Assembly (NCBI GenBank): GCA_963675235.2
Contig: CAXXFU010000004.1
Coordinates: forward strand, 682,001 to 746,000
Direction of reading: 5' to 3'
Length of the DNA: 64,000 nucleotides
From: JAHJQZ01 sp963675235
GTDB taxonomy: Bacteria > Pseudomonadota > Alphaproteobacteria > Rhizobiales > Devosiaceae
In this document: one piece after another, positions 18,667 to 27,824 of the stretch
Position numbering within the stretch: position 1 is the stretch's first letter
Layout of the letters: the number at the start of each line of letters is the position of its first letter
The notes under the pieces: model-generated
The model's input: the letters and a program-made list of their open reading frames with translations, nothing else
The model's database searches: none
What the model was told of the DNA's origin: nothing
Made by a program: the position numbers and the translations under genes

Positions 18667-19536
18667 TCAGATCTTCTGAAAGGTCGCCGGTGCGATCTGG
18701 TTGAGGTCGAATCCATTGCCGATCATCGACTCGGAGTGACCGAGGATCAGATAGCCTCCCGTCCGCAAATGCCCGAGCAAGCGGGTAATCACCTGTTCCT
18801 GCACCGGTTTCTCGAAATAGATCAATACGTTGCGCAGGAAGATCACGTCGACGTCCCGATCGATGGGATAGGACTCGTCGATCAGGTTGAGATGACGAAA
18901 GGCAACCTGGCGCCGGATCTCGGGCGCGATGCGGACCTCGGGCCTTTGAGCGGGATGGCGGGCACGCATGACATAGCGCGAACGCATTGCCGACGGCACC
19001 GGGTCCATCCACTCGGACGCGTAGACAGCCCGTCGTGCCTGGCTCAGCACCGTGCCGGAGACGTCGGTGCCGAGCACCGCGTAGCGGAAGGATCTGAGCT
19101 CGCGCACCATGTCCTCGAGAACCATGGCCGCCGAATAGGCCTCCGCCCCGTTCGAGCAGGCCGCGCTCCAGATCTTGATCCGCGGGTTCGGCTCGCGCCG
19201 GCGCAGCAGGTCCGGCACGATCAGCCGTTCGAGGCTGTCATAGTGATCGGGTTCGCGGAAGAAATCGGTCTTGTTGGTTGTGACCACGTCGATCAGGTGG
19301 GCCAGTTCCTGGTCAAGCCCCTCGAAATCAAACATCCAGCGGCAGTAGTCGCGGAGCTTGCTGAATCCCATGGCGCGCATGCGCTTCCTGAGGCGACCCT
19401 CGACCAGGGTCCGCTTCACCTCGGGCAGCTTGATGCCGACCTTGCTGCCGACAAGCTCGGACACCCGCTTGAAATCACGCACGCTGAGACCATCCTCGGC
19501 ATCGAAAACCTGTGGCTTGACAGCAATACCAGGCAC
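18667..19536 (-). CDS. cheR: Chemotaxis protein methyltransferase
   Basis: 289 residues. N-terminal helical domain (LSVRDFKRVSELVGSKVGIK) and a SAM-binding Rossmann domain (IWSAACSNGAEAYSAAMVLE; the family norm is WSAACSTGEEPYS, so two residues near the pocket differ). C-terminal NVLIYFEKPVQEQVI and LILGHSES are standard. It methylates receptor glutamates. I chose GTG at 19536 because GGAG lies 8 nt upstream; a GTG at 19545 is too close to that site. Confidence 0.94.
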   Translation of the reverse strand: MPGIAVKPQVFDAEDGLSVRDFKRVSELVGSKVGIKLPEVKRTLVEGRLRKRMRAMGFSKLRDYCRWMFDFEGLDQELAHLIDVVTTNKTDFFREPDHYDSLERLIVPDLLRRREPNPRIKIWSAACSNGAEAYSAAMVLEDMVRELRSFRYAVLGTDVSGTVLSQARRAVYASEWMDPVPSAMRSRYVMRARHPAQRPEVRIAPEIRRQVAFRHLNLIDESYPIDRDVDVIFLRNVLIYFEKPVQEQVITRLLGHLRTGGYLILGHSESMIGNGFDLNQIAPATFQKI

Positions 19537-19598
19537 GGTGATCACTCCACTTGGTCCGGGCGCCTCCCCGCGCCCGGCACTCCCTTGTTTGGTTTGGG

Positions 19599-20060
19599 TT
19601 ATGCCGCCCTGACCGACAGGGCGTCCTCGGCCAGAAGGCGGTCGAAGTCGAGAACCGTGACGAAGCCGCCATTGCGCCGGCCGATGCCGACGATGGCAAA
19701 AGCGGCTTCGCTCCGGCCCATTTGCGGCGGCGGGTCGAGCTCCTCGGCATCGAGCGCGGCGACCTCGATCACGCGGTCGGCCCTGAGACCGATGCGGGTC
19801 TCGCCCTTCTCCGTGGCGACGAACAGAACGACGATCCGCGTGTTCTCGGTGTCCTCTGCCGGCGGCAGTTCGAGCATGGCCCGCATGTCGAACACCGGGG
19901 TGCCTTCACCCCTGACATCGATCATGCCGAGCAGGTAGGCGGGCGCACGAGGCAACCGCGATATGGGACACATATCGAGGATTTCCTGCACCCTCTCCAC
20001 CGGCGCCGCGTACAGTTCGTCCGCGACACCGATGGTGACATACTGGGTGACGTCAGCCAT
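19599..20060 (-). CDS. cheW: CheW-like coupling protein (second copy)
   Basis: 153-residue CheW-domain protein: YVTIGVADELYAAPVERVQE, LGMIDVRGEGTPVFDMRAML, and FAIVGIGRRNGGFVTVLDFD. It would link the receptor encoded just upstream to CheA. The ATG at 20060 follows a GGGGGA ribosome site; the reading frame is open further upstream but that part has no CheW similarity. The gene starts 13 bp after the mcp stop. This is one of two cheW genes in the operon; the two are only distantly alike. Confidence 0.9.
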   Translation of the reverse strand: MADVTQYVTIGVADELYAAPVERVQEILDMCPISRLPRAPAYLLGMIDVRGEGTPVFDMRAMLELPPAEDTENTRIVVLFVATEKGETRIGLRADRVIEVAALDAEELDPPPQMGRSEAAFAIVGIGRRNGGFVTVLDFDRLLAEDALSVRAA

Positions 20061-20073
20061 GGCCAGCGTCCCC

Positions 20074-22170
20074 CTAGGCCGCGCCGGAACGGGTGAACTC
20101 GCTGTCGAGCTCGTCATCGGCATCGCCGAGGTCGAGATCGAAGCCACCGGTCGCCGTCGCTGCCGGCTTTTTCGGTTTCATGTGCGGCGCCTTTTCCATG
20201 ACGGCACTGCGCAGATGGGCGACGTTGTGGTGCTGGGCTGCCGGCCGGGCGCTCTTGTTGCCGGCAACGACATGCGCATCATCGAGCTTGAAGTAGGAAA
20301 TGGCCGCTTCCAGTTCCTCGGCCTGGCCCGCCAGTTCCTCCGAGGTTGCCGACATTTCCTCGGCGGCGCTGGTGTTCTGCTGAGTCACCTTGTCGAGCTG
20401 CTGGATGGCGGTGTTGATCTGGGCGGCACCGGCATTCTGCTCGCGGCTGCCGGCCGAGATTTCCTCGACCAGTTCGGCCGTGCGCTGGATATCGGGCACC
20501 AGTTTGGCCAGCATCTCGCCCGAAGAGCGGGCCGCCTTGACCGTGTCGTCGGACAAGGTCGAGATTTCGGCCGCTGCGGTCTGGCTGCGTTCGGCGAGCT
20601 TCCTAACTTCGGAGGCAACGACGGCGAAGCCGCGACCATGTTCGCCGGCACGCGCCGCCTCGACCGCGGCATTGAGCGCCAGCAGGTCGGTCTGGCGGGC
20701 GATCTCCTGCACCACCATGATCTTTTCAGCGATGGTCTGCATGGCCTTGACCGATTTCTCGACCGCTTCGCCACTGGCCTTGGCATCGGCAGCGGACTGA
20801 CGGGCAATGGTCTCGGTCTGGGAGGCGTTGTCGGCGCTCTGTTTGATCGTCGAAGCCATTTCTTCCATTGAAGCGGAAGCTTCCTCGGTCGATGCGGCCT
20901 GTTCGGTCGCGCCCTGGCTGAGCTGTTCGGCGGTGGCCGATAGTTCCTGGCTGCCGGAGGCGACATTGCGCGTCGCCGAAGTCACCTTGCCGACGACGTC
21001 GCGCAGGTGGCCAACCATCTCGTTGAGCGACTTGATCAGGTCGGCGACCTCATCGTCGCCGCGGGCTTCGGCTTTCACGTTGAGATCGCCATCGGCCACC
21101 GAGTTGGCCAGCCTGACGGCACTGCTCAGCGCTCGGGATATCGTGACGATGATCCAGAGAGCTGCTGCTGCTGCGATCACGGCCGAACCGACCAGAATGC
21201 CAACAAGCAGCATGAAATTGCTCTGGTACAGAGCGTCAGCGTCAGACACGGTGTTCTGCATGATCTCGTCGTTGTGCTCGACCAGGTCGTCGAGGATCGC
21301 CGTCGCCTGGGCGCGTTCGCCGCCGCCGATGGAATTGGCCGTTGCAATGGCATTGAGAATGGAACGCTGTGCCGAGGTTTCGACCGCCTTGGTCATGGCA
21401 GCGGTCAGATTGTTGAAGTCGGTCTTGATGGTGTCCAGGGTCTGCCGATCCGCCGATCCAAGCAGTCGGCCGAGCGCATCGAAACGCGATTCCAGCACGG
21501 CAAGATTGGCGTGGTAGTCTTCGATCAATGCATCCTGCTCTTCGGGATGACTGGCCGCCAGCAGCACGCCGCGATGAAGGCTGAACGCCTCGTCGGTGCC
21601 CTGGACGACCTCGATGGCCGCCTGATACGAACCGAAGGCGGACAGGTCGCCGCCGTTCATGCGGGTTTCAAGACCGTCGGTCAGCCTGGACATGCCGGTG
21701 TCGAACGTCGACATTGCAGCCTTGGCCTCGCCGGTCGAAATGGCGAAGGCGACTTCCTGACTGTTCATCAGTGCCTGGTCCTTCATCACCTCGATCTTGG
21801 TGCGATAGGTTTCCATGAGAGAGACGAATTCGCCCATCTGGGTATTGGATTCGGCGATGGAGAACTTGCCGATCAGCGATTTGCCCTGCTCGTGAACATC
21901 ATCGTAGTCGACAACCAGGCCGTTCCAGGCCGTTTGCATGTCCTCGACAGTGGTGCTCAGCAGCAGCGCCCGCGCCTGATTGGCGATGGAGACCATCTTG
22001 GTTTCCATCCGCGACATAGTCATCGAGCGCTGCACCGGTCCGTTGATGATGTGGTCCATGGACTGGTTGATCTGTCCCAGGCTCTGCAAAGCCAGAAACA
22101 TGCTGGCCGCAGAAAGTGCTACCACCACGACAAAGGTCGCGGTCAGTTTCGTCTTGATTGTCAGTCTCAT
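20074..22170 (-). CDS. mcp: Methyl-accepting chemotaxis protein
   Basis: 698-residue transmembrane receptor. Membrane segment near residues 8-29 (TATFVVVVALSAASMFLAL), a large helical periplasmic sensor of about 290 residues, a second segment (LLVGILVGSAVIAAAAALWI), then HAMP (SVADGDLNVKAEARGDDEVA) and the signalling hairpin with the highly conserved tip DLLALNAAVEAARAGEHGRG. It senses an unknown ligand and controls CheA. No CheR-docking pentapeptide is present at the C-terminus. Its start overlaps the stop of the upstream cheW by 4 bp. Confidence 0.95.
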   Translation of the reverse strand: MRLTIKTKLTATFVVVVALSAASMFLALQSLGQINQSMDHIINGPVQRSMTMSRMETKMVSIANQARALLLSTTVEDMQTAWNGLVVDYDDVHEQGKSLIGKFSIAESNTQMGEFVSLMETYRTKIEVMKDQALMNSQEVAFAISTGEAKAAMSTFDTGMSRLTDGLETRMNGGDLSAFGSYQAAIEVVQGTDEAFSLHRGVLLAASHPEEQDALIEDYHANLAVLESRFDALGRLLGSADRQTLDTIKTDFNNLTAAMTKAVETSAQRSILNAIATANSIGGGERAQATAILDDLVEHNDEIMQNTVSDADALYQSNFMLLVGILVGSAVIAAAAALWIIVTISRALSSAVRLANSVADGDLNVKAEARGDDEVADLIKSLNEMVGHLRDVVGKVTSATRNVASGSQELSATAEQLSQGATEQAASTEEASASMEEMASTIKQSADNASQTETIARQSAADAKASGEAVEKSVKAMQTIAEKIMVVQEIARQTDLLALNAAVEAARAGEHGRGFAVVASEVRKLAERSQTAAAEISTLSDDTVKAARSSGEMLAKLVPDIQRTAELVEEISAGSREQNAGAAQINTAIQQLDKVTQQNTSAAEEMSATSEELAGQAEELEAAISYFKLDDAHVVAGNKSARPAAQHHNVAHLRSAVMEKAPHMKPKKPAATATGGFDLDLGDADDELDSEFTRSGAA

Positions 22171-22661
22171 CGAGAAGCCCTTTCGTCTTCCATGGTCGCG
22201 CTCAAGGCGCCACGTGATTCAAAAATACGTCCGAGGTCGGGAATGACGATGAAATCGCCGTTCCAGCGCCCGATTCCCTTGACGAATTCGGGACGCCAGC
22301 GCATGCCCACGCGCGGCGCTTCGCGGATATCCGCGGCCTCGATATCGGTAACGTCATGCACCTTGTCGGCGAGGATGCCGACGACGGTCGGCTCGCCCTC
22401 GATACTGGTTTCAATGACGACGATCCTGGTGTCCTCGTCCGGTTCGGGCCGGTCCATATCGAACATCACCCTCAGATCGGCGAGCGGCACGACGCGGCCG
22501 CGCACATTGATCAGCCCGTTGACGAAGGGCGAGGCATTGGGAACCTCGGTGATCGGCACGAGATCGAGGATCTCACGGACGTTCTCGGCTTCGACGGCGA
22601 AGCGCTCGTCCTGCAGCCTGATGGTCAGGGCCCGCATCGAGCCTGAAGCTGTCGTGCTCAT
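22167..22661 (-). CDS. cheW: Chemotaxis coupling protein
   Basis: 164 residues. CheW beta-barrel sequence: LTIRLQDERFAVEAENVREI, NASPFVNGLINVRGRVVPLA, and FVKGIGRWNGDFIVIPDLGR. It couples CheA to receptors. It overlaps cheA upstream and mcp downstream by 4 bp each, so the three are translated as a coupled set. Confidence 0.94.
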   Translation of the reverse strand: MSTTASGSMRALTIRLQDERFAVEAENVREILDLVPITEVPNASPFVNGLINVRGRVVPLADLRVMFDMDRPEPDEDTRIVVIETSIEGEPTVVGILADKVHDVTDIEAADIREAPRVGMRWRPEFVKGIGRWNGDFIVIPDLGRIFESRGALSATMEDERASR

Positions 22662-24745
22662 GCCGCCCTCCCGGCCTGGTCGCTGACGAGTCGGTCGTCG
22701 TGGCTCTGTCCGGCGCTGACCAGCTGGGCCGTGTCGAGGATCAGCGCCACGGTTCCGTCACCGAGAATGGTGGCCCCGGAGAACGACTTGAGATCCGAGT
22801 GAAGCTTGGACAGCTGCTTGATGACGGTCTGGTTGTTGCCGATGATCTGGTCGACGACCAGTCCGACCCTGCCCTCGCCGGCGGAAACGATGACGACCTT
22901 CTCGAACTCATCCGGCTCGCCGGGCAGTTTGAACAGCTCGCGCAGCCTGAGGAACGGAACCAGCTCGCCACGGATATCGAGGAAGTGGCGGCCGCGGGAG
23001 GCGGTGTCGGCATTGGCCGGCAGTTCAACGCATTCCTCGACGGCCGAGAGCGGGATGGTGTAGCGGCCATTGCCGACGCGCACGAGCATGCCATCGATGA
23101 TGGCCAGCGTCAGCGGCAGCCTCAGTGTCACCGTGGTGCCGACACCCTTTTCGCTGCTCAGCTCGATGTTGCCGCGAAGTCCGTCGATGGTCCTTTTGAC
23201 CACGTCCATGCCGACGCCACGCCCGGACAGCGAGGTCACTTCCTTCGCCGTCGAGAATCCCGGCGCGAAGATCATCATGTTGAGGTCCTGGTCGCTGATC
23301 TTGGTATCCGGGGCCACAAGCCCGGCTTCCTCCGCCTTCTTGCGGATGCGCGCCGGTTCGAGCCCGGCGCCGTCGTCGGAAACCGAAATCGCCACTTCCG
23401 CACCGGCATAAACAGCCGACAAGCGCACCGTGCCCTTCTTCGCCTTGCCGGCGGCAAGGCGCGTGTCGGTCTCCTCGAGTCCATGGTCGACGGCGTTGCG
23501 GATCAGGTGAACGAGCGGATCGGCCAGGCGCTCGATCATGGTCTTGTCGAGCTCGGTCTCTTCGCCGGTGGTGACGAAATCGATCTGCTTGTCGAGATCA
23601 CGCGACAGGTCGTGGATGAGGCGGCGGAAACGGCTGAACAGCGTCCCGATCGGCACCATGCGGATGCCCATCGTGGTGTCCCTCAGGCCCGAAGAAAGGC
23701 GTTCGAGTTCTTCGGCGATGGACTTGAGATTGATGTCGGAACTGCCGGCCGCCATCTGCGACAGGCGCGACTGCGCGATGACCAGTTCGCCGACCCGGTC
23801 CATCAACTCGTCGAGCCGTTCGGCGGCCACGCGCAGGGAGGTCGAACCACCGGCCGGCGCGGTCGCTGCCTTGTCCTGTGCCACCGGCTTTGCCTGCTGC
23901 GATGCTGCTTGCGCGGGTTGTCCGGAGACCGGCGTTTCAGCCGGGGTCGCAGCCGGTTCTTCGGCTTCGGTTTCCGGGATCGCGGCTTCGGCTTCCGCTG
24001 CAATTGGCGCCGCCGCGGCATCGGACTCTGTTTCTTCGTCCAGCGGCTCGATCGACAGGTCCATGCCATCGCGGATGAACAGGAAGACGTCGTCGATCGC
24101 CTCGTGCGGATCGTCGGCCTCAAGCTCGACCTGCCAGCTCAGATGCATGGCTTCGGGATCGATGACCTCGAGAGGCGGCACCGCGTCAGTCAGCGCCACG
24201 ATGGTGCACGGGCCGATATCGCGGATTTCGTCGAGCAGCGGCAGCGGATTGGTGCCCTGGACGAGACTGTCTTCGGGCAGGCTGAAGCGGATGCGCCAGC
24301 GGCGCGGCGCGCCCGGCACGGCCTCGGCCGCAACTGGCTGTTCCGGTTCGGCGGCGAGTGGAGGCTCGGGAAAGGCATCGGTCTCAACGATGGCCCTGAG
24401 AGCGGCAATGATCGCCTCGCCGCGGTCGCCGGAGGCGTCGGGGGTCTCGATGAGAATATGGACGTGATCCTTGGCATCGAGCGCAACCCCGATCAGGTCC
24501 GGTGTCGCGACACTCTCGCCCTTCCTGACCCGGTCGAAGGCGGTTTCGAATTCGTGGACGAAACTGGCAACCTCAATGAAGCCAAACATGGCGCCCGAAC
24601 CCTTGATCGTGTGCAGGGCTCGGAAGACGGCATTGATCAGGTCGGAATCGGCCGGTGTCCTTTCGAGATCGAGGAGCCCTTGTTCAAGCGTTTCGAGAAG
24701 CTCGCGCGCTTCCTGGCGGAAGGTGTCGGCCGGGTCTGTGCTCAT
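22658..24745 (-). CDS. cheA: Chemotaxis histidine kinase
   Basis: 695 residues, complete five-domain layout. P1 Hpt domain with phospho-accepting His45 (LHTIKGSGAMFGF), a CheY-binding P2-like region (about 150-240), an Ala/Glu-rich linker (about 245-300), dimerisation P3 (ERLDELMDRVGELVIAQSRL), ATPase P4 (HLIRNAVDHGLEETDTRLAA; DDGAGL; GRGVGMDVVKRTIDGLRG) and a C-terminal CheW-like P5 (LPLTLAIIDGMLVRVG). It overlaps cheY by 4 bp. Autophosphorylates under receptor control and passes phosphate to CheY and CheB. Confidence 0.97.
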   Translation of the reverse strand: MSTDPADTFRQEARELLETLEQGLLDLERTPADSDLINAVFRALHTIKGSGAMFGFIEVASFVHEFETAFDRVRKGESVATPDLIGVALDAKDHVHILIETPDASGDRGEAIIAALRAIVETDAFPEPPLAAEPEQPVAAEAVPGAPRRWRIRFSLPEDSLVQGTNPLPLLDEIRDIGPCTIVALTDAVPPLEVIDPEAMHLSWQVELEADDPHEAIDDVFLFIRDGMDLSIEPLDEETESDAAAAPIAAEAEAAIPETEAEEPAATPAETPVSGQPAQAASQQAKPVAQDKAATAPAGGSTSLRVAAERLDELMDRVGELVIAQSRLSQMAAGSSDINLKSIAEELERLSSGLRDTTMGIRMVPIGTLFSRFRRLIHDLSRDLDKQIDFVTTGEETELDKTMIERLADPLVHLIRNAVDHGLEETDTRLAAGKAKKGTVRLSAVYAGAEVAISVSDDGAGLEPARIRKKAEEAGLVAPDTKISDQDLNMMIFAPGFSTAKEVTSLSGRGVGMDVVKRTIDGLRGNIELSSEKGVGTTVTLRLPLTLAIIDGMLVRVGNGRYTIPLSAVEECVELPANADTASRGRHFLDIRGELVPFLRLRELFKLPGEPDEFEKVVIVSAGEGRVGLVVDQIIGNNQTVIKQLSKLHSDLKSFSGATILGDGTVALILDTAQLVSAGQSHDDRLVSDQAGRAA

Positions 24746-25110
24746 AACCCTGTGACCTTCTTGATGACGGCGACAAGCTGTTCCTGACGGAACGGCTTGA
24801 CGATCCAGCCGGTGGCGCCGGCCTCCTTGGCCTCGCGCTTGAGGCCTTCGTCGGATTCCGTCGTCAAAAGGATGATTGGCACGCCCTTGGCGGCAGGATG
24901 ACTGCGAAACTTCTTGATGAATTCCAGGCCGTTCATCACCGGCATGTTGAGGTCGGTGAGCACGGCATGCACGGGCTCGCTAATGGCCGTGTCATAGCCT
25001 TGAGCACCATTGCCGGCCTCGATCACCTTGTGACCGGCGGCGGTCAGCGTCATGGATACCATCTGCCGGACGGAGGCAGAATCGTCGATGGTCAGAATTG
25101 TCTTTGTCAT
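24742..25110 (-). CDS. cheY: Chemotaxis response regulator
   Basis: 122 residues, a single receiver domain. Acidic pocket in ILTIDDSASVRQMV (D9, D10), phospho-acceptor Asp53 in AVLTDLNMPVMNG, conserved Thr in ILLTTESD and Lys in WIVKPFRQ. When phosphorylated it would act on the flagellar motor. The motor genes are not in the window. It is the only free-standing CheY in this cluster, so phosphate must leave it by its own hydrolysis, by CheB competition or by another protein of the operon. Confidence 0.96.
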   Translation of the reverse strand: MTKTILTIDDSASVRQMVSMTLTAAGHKVIEAGNGAQGYDTAISEPVHAVLTDLNMPVMNGLEFIKKFRSHPAAKGVPIILLTTESDEGLKREAKEAGATGWIVKPFRQEQLVAVIKKVTGL

Positions 25111-25124
25111 GGGTTCGCTCGCGA

Positions 25125-25451
25125 CTAATCGGTAGCGTGCAGCCAGGGCCCGTGTGCGGCCGCCAGAGACTGCCCGTCTTGAGAAATGAAGCCGGCACGG
25201 CGCAGAACCGTGTCCAGGGCACCGCCTTCCGGAAAGCGCACCGACATGGACTTGCCTGCTGCCTCGGCCGACTTGGCGGCGGCGACCAGCAGTTGAACGG
25301 CGCTGATATCGATCTCGGAAATGCCGGCGCAATCAATGTCGACCTGGTCATATCCGGCGATGGCTGCGCTGAGCTGCTCATGCAGCGCACCGGCCTGACG
25401 CAACGTCAGCTCACCCGTCAATTGCAGGGAATGAGCGCGTTCGGTCGTCAT
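25125..25451 (-). CDS. STAS-domain protein at the head of the che operon
   Basis: 108 residues. STAS fold of the anti-anti-sigma type (SLQLTGELTLRQAGALHEQL; VDIDCAGISEIDISAVQLLV; GKSMSVRFPEGGALDTVL). The loop that carries the phosphorylatable serine in SpoIIAA-like proteins reads DISAV, with an alanine in place of the usual glycine. The ATG at 25451 follows GGAGG by 5 nt; the longer frame is unlikely. STAS proteins recur at the head of alphaproteobacterial che operons, but their function is not settled. This is the first gene of the operon. Confidence 0.85.
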   Translation of the reverse strand: MTTERAHSLQLTGELTLRQAGALHEQLSAAIAGYDQVDIDCAGISEIDISAVQLLVAAAKSAEAAGKSMSVRFPEGGALDTVLRRAGFISQDGQSLAAAHGPWLHATD

Positions 25452-26207
25452 CTTGACCTCCAGGATTTTGGGCAAAATGCGCTCGACCTTCAATCTGACG
25501 AATCGGCCAGGAAGCTCACTTGCGGGCGCATTTTTGGGGACGGTTACTTTGAATCTCGCAACCGCCTTGAAGACGCTAAATCATCACATCTTAAACATTT
25601 GTTACATTCGACTATCAATGTTCATCTTATCAAAGATACAAAAGTAAAGTGTCAAAGATATACCTGCGACAGTTTGGCATTTAGCAAGGGTTTCGAAGAT
25701 TTTATGACTGGTGAAAAAAGGTTTTCTGGAAGGCTTCATTGGATTTTTCTGATAAAACACAATGGGTTCTTCATGTGTATACGGGACCTCGCTCGATCGA
25801 AATGATGCCGTAATTCGGTCGGGCACGCCGCGCTATAACTTGTTCAGAATTCGGTGCCCACAATGGGTGTATTGCCGCCTGTGCAACAAAACCGTCATCA
25901 GGAAAACGCGGTAAACAACTACAAACGGAATCGATACATTCCTAAACGAACGGGTTCCCGACCTGGGCGAGGGTTGCACCCGACCACCTATTCCACTCAT
26001 CTCGATGCCTTCCTACTTGTCGGGACAGGCGTGGCCTGTTGGTGGGACACCGGGACAGATTGCCTCCGGCGCCACCTCGACAATCGTGCTAGATCAAATC
26101 ACCGGCTTGCAGCCCGGAATGGCAACGGCTCGCTCGACACGCACCCTGCCTGTCGCAATGCGCAGAAAGCCTGACCGGCGCCGGCACCGACGCGAAAGGA
26201 CGCGAGC
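25452..26207. other. Intergenic region with AT-rich segment between che operon and kynU
   Basis: 756 bp between two divergent transcription units. 25560-25800 is clearly poorer in GC than its surroundings, with runs of A and T on both strands, and short open frames in it look unlike the coding style of the window. It probably carries the che promoter on the minus strand. I found no convincing -35/-10 pair, CtrA box or known RNA. Confidence 0.4.
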
Positions 26208-27404
26208 ATGGGATCGACACGACTGCCGAGGAAGGACCTCTTCCATCTGCCGGAGGGCATCATCTATCTCGACGGCAACTCGCTCGGCCCCCTGCCTCGA
26301 GCGGTCATGGATGCCGCGACCGAGACCATCGTCGCCGAATGGGGCGGCGAACTTATCAGGGCGTGGAATACCGCCGACTGGATGATGCTGCCGCAACGCG
26401 TCGGATCGCGCATCGCCGGGCTGATCGGTGCCCCGGCCGAATCGGTGGCAACAGGCGATACCCTGTCGATCAAGGTGTTCCAGGCACTGGCCGCCGGCCT
26501 TGAAATGCGGCCGGACCGCAAGGTCATTCTTACCGACACCGGCAACTTTCCCTCCGACCTCTATATTGCCGGCGGACTGATCGATCTGATCGACAGGGGG
26601 TATGAACTGAAAAAGGTGGCGCCGGACGCGGTTGCCGGAGCGATTGATCCCAGCGTCGCCGTCGTCATGCTCACCCAGTCTGACTATCGCACCGGGCGCC
26701 TGCACGACATGGCCGAAATCACGGGCATGGCTCACGGCGTGGGTGCTGTGATGATCTGGGATCTCGCTCACACGGCCGGCACGATGGCACTCGACCTCGC
26801 AGGCTCCAACGCCGAATTCGCCGTTGGCTGCACCTATAAATATCTCAACGGCGGCCCGGGCGCGCCGGCCTTCATCTATGTGCGGCCCGACCTCGCCACC
26901 AGCGTCAAGCCGGCGCTCGCCGGCTGGATGGGCCATGACGCGCCCTTCGCCATGGACCTCGATTACCGGCCGGCCATGTCGACCGAGCGTATGCGCGTCG
27001 GCACCCCGCCCGTCGTGCAGCTGGCCATCCTCGACCGCGCCCTTGATGTCTGGGACGGTGTCGATCTCAACGATATCCGGTCCGCCACCATCGAACTGTC
27101 GGAGCTCTTCATCGCCGAGATAGAGGCCTCCTGCCCGGAACTGATCCTGGCCTCGCCGCGCCAGCCCGGCCTCAGGGGCGCGCATGCCTCCTTTTCCTTT
27201 GCGCACGGCTACGCGACGATCAGGGCCCTGATTGACAGGGGCGTCATCGGCGATTTCCGCACACCCGACATCATGCGCTTCGGATTCACGCCGCTCTTTG
27301 TCGACAAGGACGACGTTGTGCGCGCCGCCGGTATCGTCAAACAGGTGCTCGACGAGCGCTCGTGGGACGATGCCAGGTACGAGGCACGCGCCCGCGTCAC
27401 CTGA
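26208..27404 (+). CDS. kynU: Kynureninase
   Basis: 398 residues. PLP-dependent hydrolysis of L-kynurenine to anthranilate and alanine in tryptophan breakdown. Visible hallmarks: YLDGNSLGPLP at the start, TGDTLSIKVFQALAAGL, TGNFPSDLYIAGGL, Asp185 in WDLAHTAG and the PLP lysine K211 in CTYKYLNGGPGAPAF. The length and motif order match bacterial KynU. No kynA (tryptophan dioxygenase) or kynB (formamidase) is near. It stands alone between the che operon and pflB, and has only a weak AGGA ribosome site about 8 nt upstream. Confidence 0.93.
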   Translation: MGSTRLPRKDLFHLPEGIIYLDGNSLGPLPRAVMDAATETIVAEWGGELIRAWNTADWMMLPQRVGSRIAGLIGAPAESVATGDTLSIKVFQALAAGLEMRPDRKVILTDTGNFPSDLYIAGGLIDLIDRGYELKKVAPDAVAGAIDPSVAVVMLTQSDYRTGRLHDMAEITGMAHGVGAVMIWDLAHTAGTMALDLAGSNAEFAVGCTYKYLNGGPGAPAFIYVRPDLATSVKPALAGWMGHDAPFAMDLDYRPAMSTERMRVGTPPVVQLAILDRALDVWDGVDLNDIRSATIELSELFIAEIEASCPELILASPRQPGLRGAHASFSFAHGYATIRALIDRGVIGDFRTPDIMRFGFTPLFVDKDDVVRAAGIVKQVLDERSWDDARYEARARVT

Positions 27405-27824
27405 GGCATCCCTCCTATCCGGTTTTGTCCACGCTTTTGCCCCGGCCGTTCCCCAGGCTGCCAGCGATCCATGCGTCAAGTGCATTCCCCGCAACCGAGT
27501 GGCGCGACCATAAGACCGCTCTTGTGTGGCGAGTTGACGCAGTGCGGGTGGATATGCAGAAAACGGAATATAACTAGGTCGTGCAAGGGGCACATAACCC
27601 CATGCAAACAAATGATTTTATCGGGTTCGATCAAATACGACCCTAGCCATCCAGTATGTGCATGGCTGCTTCCATCTTCCGGGTGATCTTTTTTCCCTCG
27701 TACCGGCATACATCGGCGCCACGGACAGCCCACCCCCCGGCCTGGCCGACCCCCCGATCGGAGTTGCTGCGCTCTTCCCCCATCTGGCGCACCGCACTCC
27801 GAAAAAGAAAAGAAAGGCAGGAAA
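27405..27824. promoter_or_regulatory. pflB upstream region with a palindrome
   Basis: 420 bp without a gene. An inverted repeat lies at 27582-27606: TGCAAGGGG, 7-nt loop, CCCCATGCA, one mismatch. It may be an operator or leader hairpin for pflB. Because pyruvate formate-lyase works without oxygen, I looked for an FNR/Anr box (TTGAT-N4-ATCAA); only a poor half-match (GATCAA near 27626) is present. The pflB ribosome site AGGAA is at about 27818. Confidence 0.4.

Noticed and set aside
25540..25640. CtrA-type TTAA-N7-TTAA site before the che operon
   Set aside because: TTAA is present on the minus strand, but the second half is TGAT, not TTAA.
25602..25826. 74-codon minus-strand frame in the AT-rich gap
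   Set aside because: No ribosome site, no similarity, and codon use unlike the rest of the window.
27600..27632. FNR/Anr box before pflB
   Set aside because: Only one half-site (GATCAA) fits; the other half has one or two matches of five.
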